Source: Neoceratodus forsteri
Lineage: Eukaryota > Chordata > Ceratodontiformes > Ceratodontidae
Length of the DNA stretch: 64,000 nucleotides
Reading direction: 5' to 3'
NCBI GenBank assembly: GCA_016271365.2
Contig: CM057456.1
Coordinates: forward strand, 889,262,001-889,326,000
In this document: piece by piece, positions 44,040 through 54,849 of the stretch
Numbering within the stretch: the first letter of the stretch is position 1
Layout: each line of letters opens with the position of its first letter
The notes under the pieces: model-generated
Seen by the model: only the letters and a program-made list of their open reading frames with translations
What the model was told of the DNA's origin: nothing
Databases searched by the model: none
Position numbers and translations under genes: made by a program

Positions 44040-45739
44040 TGCGGAGCAGGTCTTATATGGAGCCAGGAATTCAATGTTATCTGTGACAGAGTAAGCAGTA
44101 GAGATTTCTCTGGCAAGCTGGTATGTACAGAAGGTGATTTTTTTCATGGTTACCCAAGAAACACTAGAAACACCAAAATTAGAATTGAATAGTATTTCAT
44201 TTTTAAATTTGTTGATGTGTGCAAGGAGGGTATAATGAGAGAAAACATTTAATTATTATTTTTTTAATTATGAGGCCATTTTACTTTTTAGGGCCTACTT
44301 GAAGGTTTTTAGTGAGTAAAGGTGGCAGCAATGTTTGGGATGGCACAGAGGGATGAGTGAAGTGGCTCATAAATTCTGTACGCAAGTTACCAAAATTCCA
44401 AATCTTACTGCCTGAACTTGTTCAAGCTGTGCATTTGTGAGGAATTAACATATGGGTCTCAGCACCTATTTATCCAATCAGAAAGCAGGAAATGTCCAAC
44501 CCATTTTATAATGTGAAATTATTCCACGGTCGTGTGATGCCGATCATCCGAAACTGTTACTAAATTTACAATACCAATTTTACAAAGTCTTAGAAAACAA
44601 TCACTGTATCGTAAATGTAACAACTGTAGGTTCACCTGGGCTATAACTTAACTTTTGCAAAGCTAGTTAATAACACCCCATCCATGATGTTCAAAATCTA
44701 TCCACCTTTGTACAGTAACCTTAAACTCCTAAGGCAGAATATTTAGAAAGGGTTACTGCTCAACCCCAGTGCATATTTGCAGCTCCATGATTAGGTCACA
44801 GATGGTTAACTCTCCATGTGATTTAGCCTGGTTGACCTCTAGCAGTTGCTACACCCACATTGTTACTGTTTGCCATCCACTCCTGGACTTGAGTAGTGGA
44901 AGCCAGCTCTAATGGGCTTTATAGCTCCCCACCATTCTTGTTCAGGTCTTCTCACAGTTGTATCCCATATCATTCTAGTAGATCCCAGGGCATCCTTTCT
45001 AGCACTATAGCATACTAGCTAGTTTTATTCCTCTACCTTGCATCACATTCTTTCTTTCTTTCTTTCTTTCTTTCTCTGTCTTTCTGTCTCTCTGTATATG
45101 TCCTCCATTTGTACTCTATCTATACTCAGGCAGAAGTACTTTTTTCAGTCCTGCTGTGGTCCTTGTTGCATTTTTTAGCATGGATCCCAATGTTGCAATG
45201 GGTCTAAACAGTACTGTCAATTTATATTTATACACCCTTGAAAATGGGCAGTTTCTGCACATGGATTTACAAGGTCAACAAATAAATCAAATCCTTCTGT
45301 TTTAAAGGCAAATTGTTGATGGAGTCATTAACAGAGAAACACATAAAGGAACTGCAAGATAGTAAGAAAAACAAATGACTCTTATGGTTATATTTAAGGA
45401 AAGTTAATGCAGACTGGATGGCTTGGGGCATAGAAACAGAGTTATGCATCTTTTTGCCTGTAGGTTCCTGGCTTCAGTATTGCCCAAGTTGTTACTGAAT
45501 GAAAGCAGTTTTCAGCTGTACAGTGGCCAATGTAAAATGTATTCTGGTGGTCAGTCTATTTCAAGTGGATCAATGCCAAGATCACAGAAAAAAATCATAA
45601 TTGCAGCTGGCAATATTTGGGAGCCCTGCATAAGAGGCAAAAGACCGACTGAGCATGGAGTCTAAACTGTCCTTTAACCTAGTAGATGACAATTTAAAGT
45701 GGAAAAAGGTACAGTAGCATGGAATGGAAATCAAATATT
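44040..45739. other. No gene seen; contains a TTTC tract
   Basis: Mixed AT-rich sequence. A (TTTC)n tract of about 27 bases lies at 45,050-45,076. No coding similarity is recognised. Confidence 0.5.
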
Positions 45740-46115
45740 AGAGTCCATTAAGTGAAATCTTTATGTAAGTCACTGGAGAAGATCATGCCACTATACAATT
45801 CATTGGTTCTACACACTTGTAATATTGCGGCCAGGGCTATTCACCATACTACTAAAAGAACATTAGTGTAATAAAGGGTGCCGAGAAGGTGACAAAGCAT
45901 TTCTGGGGCAGAAAGAATTACTTACAAGGAGAAACTATCAGAGCTCGACGTGTTCAGTCCAGCCAAAAGCAGAATTGGGAAGGGGCCTAATCCACTTGTA
46001 TCAAATACTGAAGCATAAGGAACTGATGGATGGATTAAATATAGCACTTAAAGTGAAAGTGATAATTACTAGAGTTAAGCATTTCAGATTCCCTACAGTC
46101 TGAGCTACTAGTCCA
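45740..46115 (+). pseudogene. LINE RT thumb-region fragment
   Basis: Split plus-strand frames give EKIMPLYNSLVL (as in the IMPLY.SLVR block), ITYKEKLSELDVFSPAKSRI and GLIHLYQILKHKELMDGLN, the thumb and C-terminal pattern that in CR1-group LINEs reads YEERL..L..FSL..RR..GDLI..YK. Several frame changes and the lack of upstream RT motifs mark a small old fragment. A different, minus-strand CR1 begins about 200 bases further on. Confidence 0.5.
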
Positions 46116-46320
46116 AACATGTGCTGTTATGCCTAATATGAGTCCAAACCAAGCTGGTCATAAATGGCTCAGTTTGACTCATATTTTAAACCGGGTGCCC
46201 TTTGCTGAAAAATTTTTCTCCCCCCTGACAGAGGCACTCTGATGAATTCTAAGGAAGCTTTGGCAGGGTAAGGGAATACCATAAGAGCTAATTTGCATGT
46301 CACAGTATTTCCCCTAGGAA

Positions 46321-48181
46321 ACACATAGCAACGTAGAATTTATCAACAGAAAATGACTGCTTGTCCCACCCAGTCTGCATTGATGTCCCCTGCCTAATCT
46401 GTCTCCTCAGACCCTAACTGGTCTCCGGTGACCATCCCCCCTCCCTGCCTGACTGTTTACCAATATTCCCCTATGTATATCCCATGCATGCCTGAAGCAT
46501 CCTATTGCTTTTGCCTCCACCACATCCACTGGCAGTCTATCCCAGGCATCTACCTCTCTTTCGGTGAAGCAGTATTTCCTCCCATCCCTCTCAAATCCCC
46601 CCAGCTTCATCCCATGCTCTCTAGTCCTGTTGCTCTTCATCATTTAAAGAGACTCTCTTGCTACACCCTGCTGACTCCTGTGATGTACTTGTAAGTCTCT
46701 ACCATGTCCTCTTTCGCTCTCCTCTCTTCCAAGGTGTGCATGTTGCGATCCCTTGGTCTCTCCTAGTAGGGCTTTTGGTACAACCCCTGAACCACTTTAC
46801 TTGTCCCCCTTTGGACTGCATCTACCCTGTTTATGTCCTTTCTGAGGTGTGGCCTCCAGCACTGGACACAGTACTCCAGGTGGGGTCTCATTGGTAAGTA
46901 TTACAGAGGCAACACCACCTCCCTCCTGCTGGAGATAACCTCTTCCTATGCATCCCAGCATCCCACTGGCCTTACCCACTGCTTTGTTACACAGCCCTGC
47001 CACTTTGAGGTTGTCAGATATGATAACCCCAAGGGCTCTTTCCAGATTTGTGACTGTCAGTACCTCCCTCCACCCTATACTCAGCTCCTGGGTTCCTGTC
47101 CCATAGGTGCATGATTTTGCACTTTTTGACATTGAACCCCAACTGCCATATGCTTGACCATTCCTTGAGTTTCCCAAGATCCCTACGTATTCTTTCTACT
47201 CCGCTTCTGACTGTCCAGCCTATTACAGATTTTGATGTTGTCTGAAAAAAGGCATACCTTTCCTTCCAGTTCTTCTGCTGTGTCATTTATGAAGACATTA
47301 ATGAAGACTGGTCCCAGTCTGAGCACTATGCACCCTGCTGGTCACTCTCTCATAATCAGAGCGAGTGCTGTTAACCACCAACCTCTGTCGTCTATCTGCT
47401 AACCAGTTTCTAACCCAGTTTACCACTTAGGAACCCACTCTTAGGCTGCTCAATTTCTTTATCAGTCTCCTGCGTGGCACAGTGTCTAAGGCCTTGCTAA
47501 AGTGCAGATAGGCCACGTCCACCACCCTCCCCTGGCTTATTTCCCTGGTCACCCAGTCAAAGCAATCAATCATATTAATCTTTCATGACCAACCCCCCAG
47601 TGAATTCATGCTGCTTGTGGTCTTACAGCCCATTGAATTCATTATAGAATGAGAGAGCGCTCTTGACCAATCAGAGCACTCCTTTCTTCTGTACGTGAGA
47701 CACTCTTATTCTGTGAAGAGCGCCTCAACCACAGATGTCCTGGAAACAGGCACATTCAGGGAACAGGGTTTTTTAATTATATTATTGATTGTGCTCGATC
47801 AATAATATACTAATATGTCCCCTATCGCCTCTCATCCTGTATCAGAATGGTTTCTCTTGTCTTCAGCTTGAGCCAGAACAGTTCAACTTTGCTTTCCTGT
47901 TCTCACTCAAGTCAAATGCAGATGAAACCACTCTGATACAGCAACAAGTAGCTCCGGGGGACATATTAACATACAAGATACTCTAACAACCTTTTCTTTA
48001 ACAGTATTCCCATTAGTTTCCCCACCACTAAGGTGAGGTTGAATGGTCTAAAGTTGCTAGCCTCTTTCCTGCTGCCACTGTTATGAATATTTAGCATTGG
48101 AAAGCAAATTGCATACTGGTAAACTACTTTTATTATTTGGAAGTTATAGACCACCTCAGTTTTCCTTATTATCTTTATCAT
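46321..48181 (-). pseudogene. CR1 reverse transcriptase, 5'-truncated, minus strand
   Basis: The element runs from about 48,181 (GSRKEASNFRPFNLTLVVGKL) down to its 3' end at about 46,321 (plus strand ACACATAGCAACGTAGAATTT, the reverse of the CR1 terminal ATTCTAnG...CTATGT). Between lie SIWQLGFNVKKCKIMHL (about 47,140), ALGVIISDNLKVAGLCNKAV, MLGCIGRG and TREHGMKLGG, FTEREVDAWDRLP. The FADD region near 47,290 is degraded. A foreign segment at 47,642-47,972 splits the RT. Frames change at least four times. It is similar to the plus-strand CR1 at 27.4-31.5 kb but more diverged. Confidence 0.8.
47642..47972. repeat. Multi-hairpin MITE-like insert within the CR1
   Basis: Where the CR1 RT should continue, about 330 bases of unrelated sequence appear. 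They hold a perfect hairpin TATATTATTGAT/ATCAATAATATA with an 8-base loop (47,778-47,809), and a long inverted pair CTGTATCAGAATGGTTTC (47,837-47,854) and GAAACCACTCTGATACAG (47,924-47,941; one mismatch), extended outward by CTAATATGTCCCC and GGGGACATATTA. A weaker inverted pair, AGAATGAGAG and CTCTTATTCT, lies at 47,646-47,712. No transposase is present. Element ends and duplication could not be fixed. Confidence 0.65.
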
Positions 48182-48239
48182 CTATTTATGATGTTTTACT
48201 TCCATATTCTCTAACCCATGAATTCCTTCTTTTAGGGAT

Positions 48240-51158
48240 TTTAATGCTGATTGGTTAAACCTTACTGAATCTAAAATATAACAAAAATTGCTTTGGGTTT
48301 AGGACTGACTCAACCGGTATCTGATCCTACCCTTGTTAATATTAATAACCCTAAGGATTCCACTCCAATTGGCTTAATATTAACAAATTCTCCTCATTAC
48401 TATACTACTGCAGGGGTCTCTGCAGACCTTTTTAGTGGCCACAATGTGGTGTATTGTATTAGGGGGAAAGTAGTATAAAAGGCCAGCTAAATTAATAAGG
48501 TTTAGCTCTTTTACAGATTTTGATTATTTGAAATGTATTTCTGATCTTGAAAATATACTACGGGAATGAATTGAGTTGACTCCAGATAGGGATCTGGCTT
48601 GGGAATATTTTCTGGATGCATTAATGAAAGTGCGTAAATAAACATTTCCCAATAAAAACTATAAAAACTGAAAAAGTTGAGTTATGCCGGCCTGGTGGTG
48701 CTGAGGGCTGAGGCACTGGACGCCTTACCTCATGGCACGTCGGCGACCCGGGTTCAGGAACGAGTTTGGCTCGTCAGAGGTTGGCAGCGGGGGGTGGAGA
48801 TGGATTGAGCTGCTGACAGACAGGCTCTTCTCTCCAGGGAGGGGATATGGCACCCCTCGGCCAATGGTGACCCCTAGTGTAGGCTAGGAGTGGCATGGGC
48901 TTGAAGGGGGCTGGGAGTTAGGCCATGGGGTGGGGGAAAGGAGTCATAACCGGGGCTGTAGGATGCATGTGTGCCTCCACGCACATGCGCTTCTACTCCT
49001 GGGGCTCCTGGGTGATAACCGGAGGCAGAAAACACCGGCAGCAGCAGGATGATGACTGACTCCCCACAGGCTCTGCTCCCGGGCTGGGTACAAAGTGAGC
49101 ACCGGCTATTCCGGGGGCTGGGGGGGGGGTTAGTCGGAATGGGGCATCCAACCAGAGAAGCATAAATGGATATAATAAAAAAAAATTGAGTTATATTCAG
49201 CTGGTTGATTTACTTCTAAATTAAAGAAACTGAAACGGGATAAAAGTAAGGCTTGCAGAAAAGCTTGATCTACAGAGGCAGTAGAAGATTGGCAGCAGTA
49301 TAGGAAACTAAGGAACATCTATGTTACGGGGTAAGAGAAACTAAGAAGAAATTTTTCAGGGATACAACTTCTGAATTTATGGTGAATCTAAAGAATTTCT
49401 GGTCAGTCATTACAGATCTAAATGGCCAATCAAGACATAATGAAACCATTTCTCTTTCACTTGATGAAACCTTTGACTATGGTAGTACAACTCCCAACAG
49501 ATTTAATACATTTTTTGTTGAATCTGGGATTTTTTTTGGAAATGTACCACTGTCTCTGCAGAACCCCTGGAATAAATTTAATGAAGGCACATCTCTATTT
49601 TCTTTTAAGAAAACTGAAGTACAAGAAGTTTTGGAAATTTTATTAGAATTAAAAACTAGTGGGAGTCATGGCCATGGTGGTCTGACCTCAACTATATTAA
49701 AATATGCTGCTTTACAGATAGCTGGTCCTTTGACATACCTATTTAATGAATCTGTTTCTTTAGGTTATCTTCCCCATGCTTGGAAACTGGCCAGGGTTGC
49801 CCCTATGTTTAATGGGGGGGCAGCCCTGGTGACTTATACAACTATAGACCTATGTCTTTGCCTCCTATTGTAAGTAAGCTATTAGAAAGATTGATAGCTG
49901 GGCAACTTGTGGATTATTTTCAAGAACAAAATCTTTTTGATCAGTACTGCTCTGGATTCTGTAAACTACACAGAATGGTAGTCTCCATGTCGAGGGTCTT
50001 GGATGACATTGGTATAGCTAATGATATCCAGTGTTTTGCTGGAGAATATTGGTTGATCTCTCCAAGGCCTTTGACACAGCTGACCACCAGTTACTGCTGC
50101 AGAGACTTTATGAGGTGGGATTAAGTAGGGAGATATTAGCCTAGTTTTGCTCATATCTAAGACATAGATCACAGGTTACAGCTATAGATGGTGTTGAGTT
50201 ATCCCCACTTTCTGTGGCTAGAGGGGTGCCACAGGGCTTTGTCCTGGGTCCCCTCCTTTTCCTAATTTACTTAAAAGATCTGGGAAAAAATGTGGAGAGC
50301 TCTAGCTGCCATCTATATGCTGATGATATGATAATTTACACTTCACATTCTTCAGTATCTGTGATACAGAATGAGCTCCACAGAAGCTTCAGGAAACTTC
50401 AAGTGTTCTTTACAAGCTCTAAATTAAAACTGAACACCATTAAAACTAAATCTACGTTGTTTGGGCCTGCTTCTAAACTGAAATTGAGTGAGAAAGTCAT
50501 AATTTTGGATGATGCTGGAACTGCTCTGGAGAGCATTGACACATATAAGCATTTTGGTTATTGGTTAGAACCAACTGGATCTGGAACTAAACATGTGGAT
50601 AAAGTAATTATGCAAGTTGATAAGTGTGTGGGTTTTTTGTATAGAAACCGTAACTGTTTGGATCCAGAAATTTTACAAACTATTGTTCAGGTCCAGATTT
50701 TGCCTTTGATCGATTATGTTGAAATTTTATATGTTAATACTACTAAGGATCGACTCCTTTAACTAGATATATTATATAATCGTCTAGCTAGATTAATTTG
50801 CAAATGTTCAAAAAACGTACATCATTTAATTTGTGATCTGTATCAGCAGGTGGGTGGATTATTGTATCCAATAGGCAGGAAATGCATAAAGGTATTTTTT
50901 CCTATGAGTGACCTGAGTCTTGTCCCTAAGTTTTTACGTAATAGGATCTCTTTTAGAAAAAAAATATTCTTCACTGAGAAATTCTCATATACAGGACTTA
51001 TCAGATCTCTTTACTTGTTTAGCCAATTTGTCCCCATTTACTGGAGCAATCTCCCTACTGAATTCCGAGTACTTCACAGTAAACCACAATCTGTTTCAGT
51101 ATTGAAACACTATTTTATATCTATGCAGAGAGCCTGTAATTGTTTTAATTGGCTCTAA
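48240..51158 (+). pseudogene. LINE ORF2: endonuclease C-terminus and reverse transcriptase
   Basis: The endonuclease part reads FNADWLN, GLGLTQPVSDPTLVN and GLILTNSPHYYTT. After the SINE come an arginine/lysine-rich linker and VNLKNFWSVITDLNG (49,379). RT blocks are TSGSHGHGGLTSTILKY, LPHAWKLARVAPMF, PPIVSKLLERLIAGQL, a frame-shifted DLSKAFDTAD-like block near 50,060, GVPQGFVLGPLLFLIYL (50,220) and LYADDMIIYT, with YADD at 50,316-50,327. The thumb (DTYKHFGYWLEP, VQILPLIDYVEILY) and C-terminus (FSQFVPIYWSNLPTEFR) follow, ending at 51,158. Frames break near 49,830, 50,120 and 50,760. Confidence 0.8.
48686..49185 (+). mobile_element. Complete tRNA-derived SINE with target-site duplication
   Basis: TTGAGTTAT occurs at 48,677-48,685 and 49,186-49,194, each preceded by an A-rich run. 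The head GCCGGCCTGGTGGTGCTGAG contains an A-box-like region, and GACCCGGGTTCAGGAAC is the B-box region. The 500-base body is GC-rich, includes GTGTGCCTCCACGCACATGCGC near 48,970, and ends in TAATAAAAAAAAA. The LINE reading resumes after the insert. Related copies lie at 25,030, 33,519 (minus) and 54,458 (minus). Confidence 0.85.
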
Positions 51159-51327
51159 TTTAGTCAGATATATGAATGTACTATGTAATTAGGAAGACAT
51201 TTATGTGTATCTTGTGATTTGTGTATATATTGTATTGTATTGTATTTTATATTGTAATATAAGGTCACCATTGTGAATGAGCTTTAGCTCAGAGGTTATA
51301 ACTTTAAATAAACAAAACAAAACAAAC

Positions 51328-52009
51328 AGTATAGAGGGACCACACCTGCTCTCCACAAGTCCTCTGGAACCATGCCTGGTGGTTGGATTTCTCAATGTGC
51401 AAAATATTGTAAGAAGCTCTGTTCTCACGGTATTTCCTTCTCTTTTACTGTTGCATGCAGCTGAACTTTTTCACTTGGCACATGGTGGTGAGAGAGGAAG
51501 GTCACAGAGATCAGCTCTTCAAGTGATGACACCAGTCCTGATGAACTATTGTTGTGAATGGATTCTATAAAACAGTAACCTAATACCATTACCTACCAAT
51601 CAAAAAAAAAACATACTTATAAGTAACTTAAAGAAAAAGAAAGCTATATTTCTGGTCTGCGCTGACAGACTGTCAACAGACAGACACAACACACTCCCCA
51701 GCTCCTAAAGGGGCTATTTGCTGGAACAAAACTAAGCTTTTTCCCATGAACAAAAGAAAATGGGTAAAATTTTATTACAATAGAAACACATTCTCCAGAG
51801 AGTTGTTTGGTGTTGGAGGCAGTGCCTGTGCCAGCAGACAGCGATTACTTTTTAGATTTCTTGTTTAAAAAGAAGCAGAAGGAAAGCATCTGAGAGTAGC
51901 CTGGTCTGGGAAAACTAAAAAGCTAGTACAGAAGTGAAAGATTAACTTTGCTATTCAATGACAGTCTGAGGCCTTTTGTGTGCAGTAAGTCAAAACAAGG
52001 CAAAAACAC
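51328..52009. other. No gene seen
   Basis: No recognised coding or repeat motif. The region could belong to the 5' non-coding part of the hAT relic that follows. Confidence 0.4.
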
Positions 52010-52560
52010 AAATACACGTGCCCTGGTCTCTGGGTTATACTAGCCAACACCAGTGATAGGAGGCCTTCTGTTTATTATTTTTATTTAACTGAACAAGAAC
52101 TATAAGAAATACAAGTAAAGCAAATTTACTAGTACACTTATGAGAGTGCCTTAGTGTGGGTGATTGCCTCTTCCAGTCAATGACAGGAGATCAGTCCTTT
52201 GGAGGACTGTTCTTTTGTTATTTTTTAAGCCCAAAAAGTAAGAAGCACAAGTGAGGGTATCCTGGTGAGAGCCATAGCCAGGCACAATACCAGTGACAGG
52301 GTGCCTTGTTTTATTAATTGAAGCAAAGCTGTTGTAAGTTGCCCAAGTGTGGGCAGTTGGCACTGCCAACCAGTGACAAGAGACTTTATTTTAGGCAAAA
52401 AAATAAATAAATAATAACACAAGTGAGAGTGACCCAGGCCATAGGGTTTGTGCTAGAGGATAAGGAGGCCATTGCTATAGTTTAAATTTAGTTAAAGCCA
52501 TTGAATTAGACACAACTGTGAGGGCCCAGGTCTTTGCCATAGGATCTGTCTTTATGTTAA
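52010..52560 (+). repeat. Degenerate tandem repeats
   Basis: Similar strings recur in the same order about every 110-170 bases: (A)CAAGTGAG(A/G)GT at 52,249 and 52,421, CCA(G/T)AGC/CCATAG, CCAGTGA(C/T)AGG at 52,050, 52,291 and 52,370 (last two letters vary), followed by T-rich TTTATTT tracts. The units are strongly diverged. They lie upstream of the BED-finger region of the hAT relic. Confidence 0.45.
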
Positions 52561-53139
52561 ATTTAAGCAAACAAAAGGAAATAAAACTTACCATGGATCA
52601 GGGTAAAGGAAAAAAGAGGCTGGGGATGTGAGAATACACAAACAACTCTCACAGGAAAACCTTCAACAAGTTGTTGCTCTGCTCTGCAGAATTTTTTTCT
52701 GTGAAGAAAATGTTGCCCAAGTATGAAATACACACTCTCCCTTTCCTTAGCAGAACCCCTTACAGTCACAAGCACCCAACACTTAAAAAAAATGAAGGCA
52801 TAAAAAGTCTGCCAACACAAAATGTGCAGCTGAAAACTTTTGTACAAGACAGGAGGCATCTGTGGTACCTACCTAAAAGAAAAACAAGGGCAGTACTATT
52901 AGTGCAGGTACTTATGGCATAAAAAAAACTAAAGAGGTTGCAGGTACCACTTACAGTGAGATTGAAAGACTGGCCACTTATGTTTAAAACATTTTTAATT
53001 TTTATGATATTTCACAAGCAGTACTAGTAGTGATACCAATAATTATGACTGACCATGAGCGTGATAAACAGGATACATTGGAGACTGAGAAAAGCCTTGT
53101 TATTACTAACAATTAATATGCAGTTAGTGGTAGTGAACC
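52561..53139. other. No clear feature
   Basis: AT-rich sequence between the degenerate repeats and the BED-finger segment. It may be non-coding leader of the hAT relic. Confidence 0.35.
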
Positions 53140-53420
53140 AGAAAGTCATAGAGTAATTTCTGCTCACAGTTTGAGACTAATCCAATTCCAGGTGAAACTG
53201 ATCAGGAACAAGATGTTCTTATTCCTGTCATAAACACTAAGAGAGTTACATCTGTAGTGTGGAAGTACTCCCATCATGACCGAAATAATGTGTGTCATGC
53301 TATATGTGTACTCTGTAGAAAGGTTGTCAGCAGAGGTAGGTAAGTTAGCAATCTTGGCACATCAGCTATGATAGGGCACTTACTGTGATCTCATCCAAAT
53401 CTGAGGACAAAGTTAAGGGC
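53140..53420 (+). pseudogene. BED zinc-finger part of an hAT transposase
   Basis: From about 53,255 the plus strand encodes SVVWKYSHHDRNN, CHAICVLCRKVVSRG and LGTSAMIGHL, ending in SHPN. The spacing CxxC followed by a GTSAMI.HL...H segment is the BED finger of ZBED/hAT transposases. One stop (TAA near 53,343) and a damaged last His region are present. The catalytic part follows at 54,850-56,430 after a SINE and a MITE. Confidence 0.65.
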
Positions 53421-53871
53421 AGCAGGAGGGAAAGTTGGAGGCAGAGGAGCTTAATACCCATGCCAGTGACCCAGGTGGAGATCCACCATTTCACTGAGTT
53501 GTCTGATATAGACAGTTTGTAAATTCAGAACCAGAAGTTGGTGCATCATTGTCCAGCTCACCGAGTTGTACCTTCTCTTTTTCTGGTCTGGAAAGTTCTC
53601 CAGGCTTACCGTCTTGGGCTGGATCAATCAAAAGACAACTTTAACCCCCTTCAGCTTCAAGTGCCCCATTGGGTCAAAAACAGTTAAGCATTAGATAATT
53701 ATTTAAATTGTCTCCCAAATGTAAGCAAAGTCATACAGTGGTACAAAAGTTAACTAAGAACATTGCAACAGTAATAGTAGTGAATTTGCCCTCGTTCTCA
53801 TGTGTAGAGGCTGTTGGTTTTCAGTATCTTATACACACTGCAGTGCCCCACTAACAAGTACCATCATAATT

Positions 53872-54458
53872 CTTTTTTTTTTTTCTATTTATTTTTTTCC
53901 TCCACCTCCGTGGAGCTAGGCAGGTGGCTTCGGCCTTCCCTTGGAGGGACTCACTGTCCAGCCCCAATCGCCCCGCACCAGCCATGCCCCAGAGTTCCCC
54001 CATGGATTACCCTCCATGGTGGGGCCAGGCATAGGAGCATTGGCTTTGCTCCCCACCCTGAAGCACATTCCAGAATTGGGGCCCTCTGGCACAGTGGTGA
54101 ATTGGGCCATTACGGAGCCCGCTGGTTCCCAGTATTTTCCACTGCATTTTCTCCCTGGGCTTCCACACATGCGATGGGTGGAGATGGCTGAATTCCACTT
54201 CCACAGAGACAGCCATATGCCCTGTATGTGAGGCCCTCTCCTTCTGGTGGCATGCATATGTTGACACCCAGCCGCCGCTGGATGTCAAGTCAAGTACTGT
54301 CTGCCCTCCCCTGAGGAAGGAGAGCTGCCACAGATACTCAATCATTCCTCACCCCTGCTAACCACCGAATGACCCGAGTCCATTCCCAAACCTGGGTCAC
54401 CGGCATGGCGTGAAGTGTTGCGTCCAGTGCTTCAACACTCAGCACCACCGGGCCAGCC
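53872..54458 (-). mobile_element. tRNA-derived SINE (minus strand)
   Basis: Minus-strand reading from 54,458 gives GGCTGGCCCGGTGGTGCTGAG (A-box head, in two parts) and CCGGTGACCCAGGTTTGGGA (B-box part), followed by the family body and a long A-rich tail (plus-strand T tract at 53,872-53,900). ATAATT flanks both sides (53,866-53,871 and 54,460-54,465) as a short possible duplication. It lies within the hAT relic. Confidence 0.75.
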
Positions 54459-54469
54459 TATAATTAAGT

Positions 54470-54609
54470 AATAATGCCCGACAGGGTGTGTGTTGTGCTG
54501 GGATAACGTCACACCTTAGGTGGTTGGGCATGAGGCCGCAGGCTGAGTGAGTCTAATACCTGAGGTGTGACGTTATCCCAGCACGACACATACCCTGGAG
54601 GGCATTATT
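54470..54609. mobile_element. Palindromic MITE (140 bp)
   Basis: The left arm AATAATGCCC, CAGGGTGTGTGT, GTGCTGGGATAACGTCACAC pairs with the right arm GTGTGACGTTATCCCAGCAC, ACACATACCCTG, GGGCATTATT; arms are about 50 bases with a few mismatches around a 35-base centre. No coding capacity. The superfamily is not determined. Confidence 0.85.
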
Positions 54610-54773
54610 GCTATTATACAATGGCTCATTGTTATACAGAATTTTAAAAAAATCATTTCAAAAATATTTTTGTTAATGTGGAAAAATATTTTTGTTTCTT
54701 AAGAGAAGATGCAAAAAAATCAATTGGCAACCACTAATGTGGCAACCAATCATCAAGTGGTTCACAGTGTTGA

Positions 54774-54819
54774 GACTAGATCCGTGATGTTGTACTGGGA
54801 TAACATCATGGGTCTAGTC
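54774..54819. repeat. Imperfect 20-bp-arm hairpin
   Basis: GACTAGATCCGTGATGTTGT and ATAACATCATGGGTCTAGTC pair with about three mismatches around a 6-base loop. The core TGGGATAACATCA resembles CTGGGATAACGTCAC of the MITE 170 bases upstream, so it may be a shortened relative. Confidence 0.6.
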
Positions 54820-54849
54820 CCAGACTGACCATTTAGAGGACAGCATTCT

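Larger units (their letters stand above)
48190..51327 (+). mobile_element. L2/CR1-group LINE, 5'-truncated
   Basis: The copy begins within the endonuclease (FNADWLNLTESK near 48,240), is interrupted by a SINE at 48,686-49,185, continues through the RT and ends with GGTCACCATTGTGAATGAGC, TTTAGCTCAGAGGTTATAAC and TTTAAATAAACAAAACAAAAC near 51,327. It belongs to a different family from the LINE at 6.4-11.0 kb, judging by the 3' end and codon use. Confidence 0.75.

Noticed and set aside
48749..48770. A functional tRNA gene
   Set aside because: Only A- and B-box-like parts are present, the arms do not fold into a full cloverleaf, and the segment is the head of a SINE with a target-site duplication.
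53814..54345. ORFs of about 96-125 codons on both strands near 54 kb
   Set aside because: They lie within the GC-rich body of the minus-strand SINE and have no protein motif.
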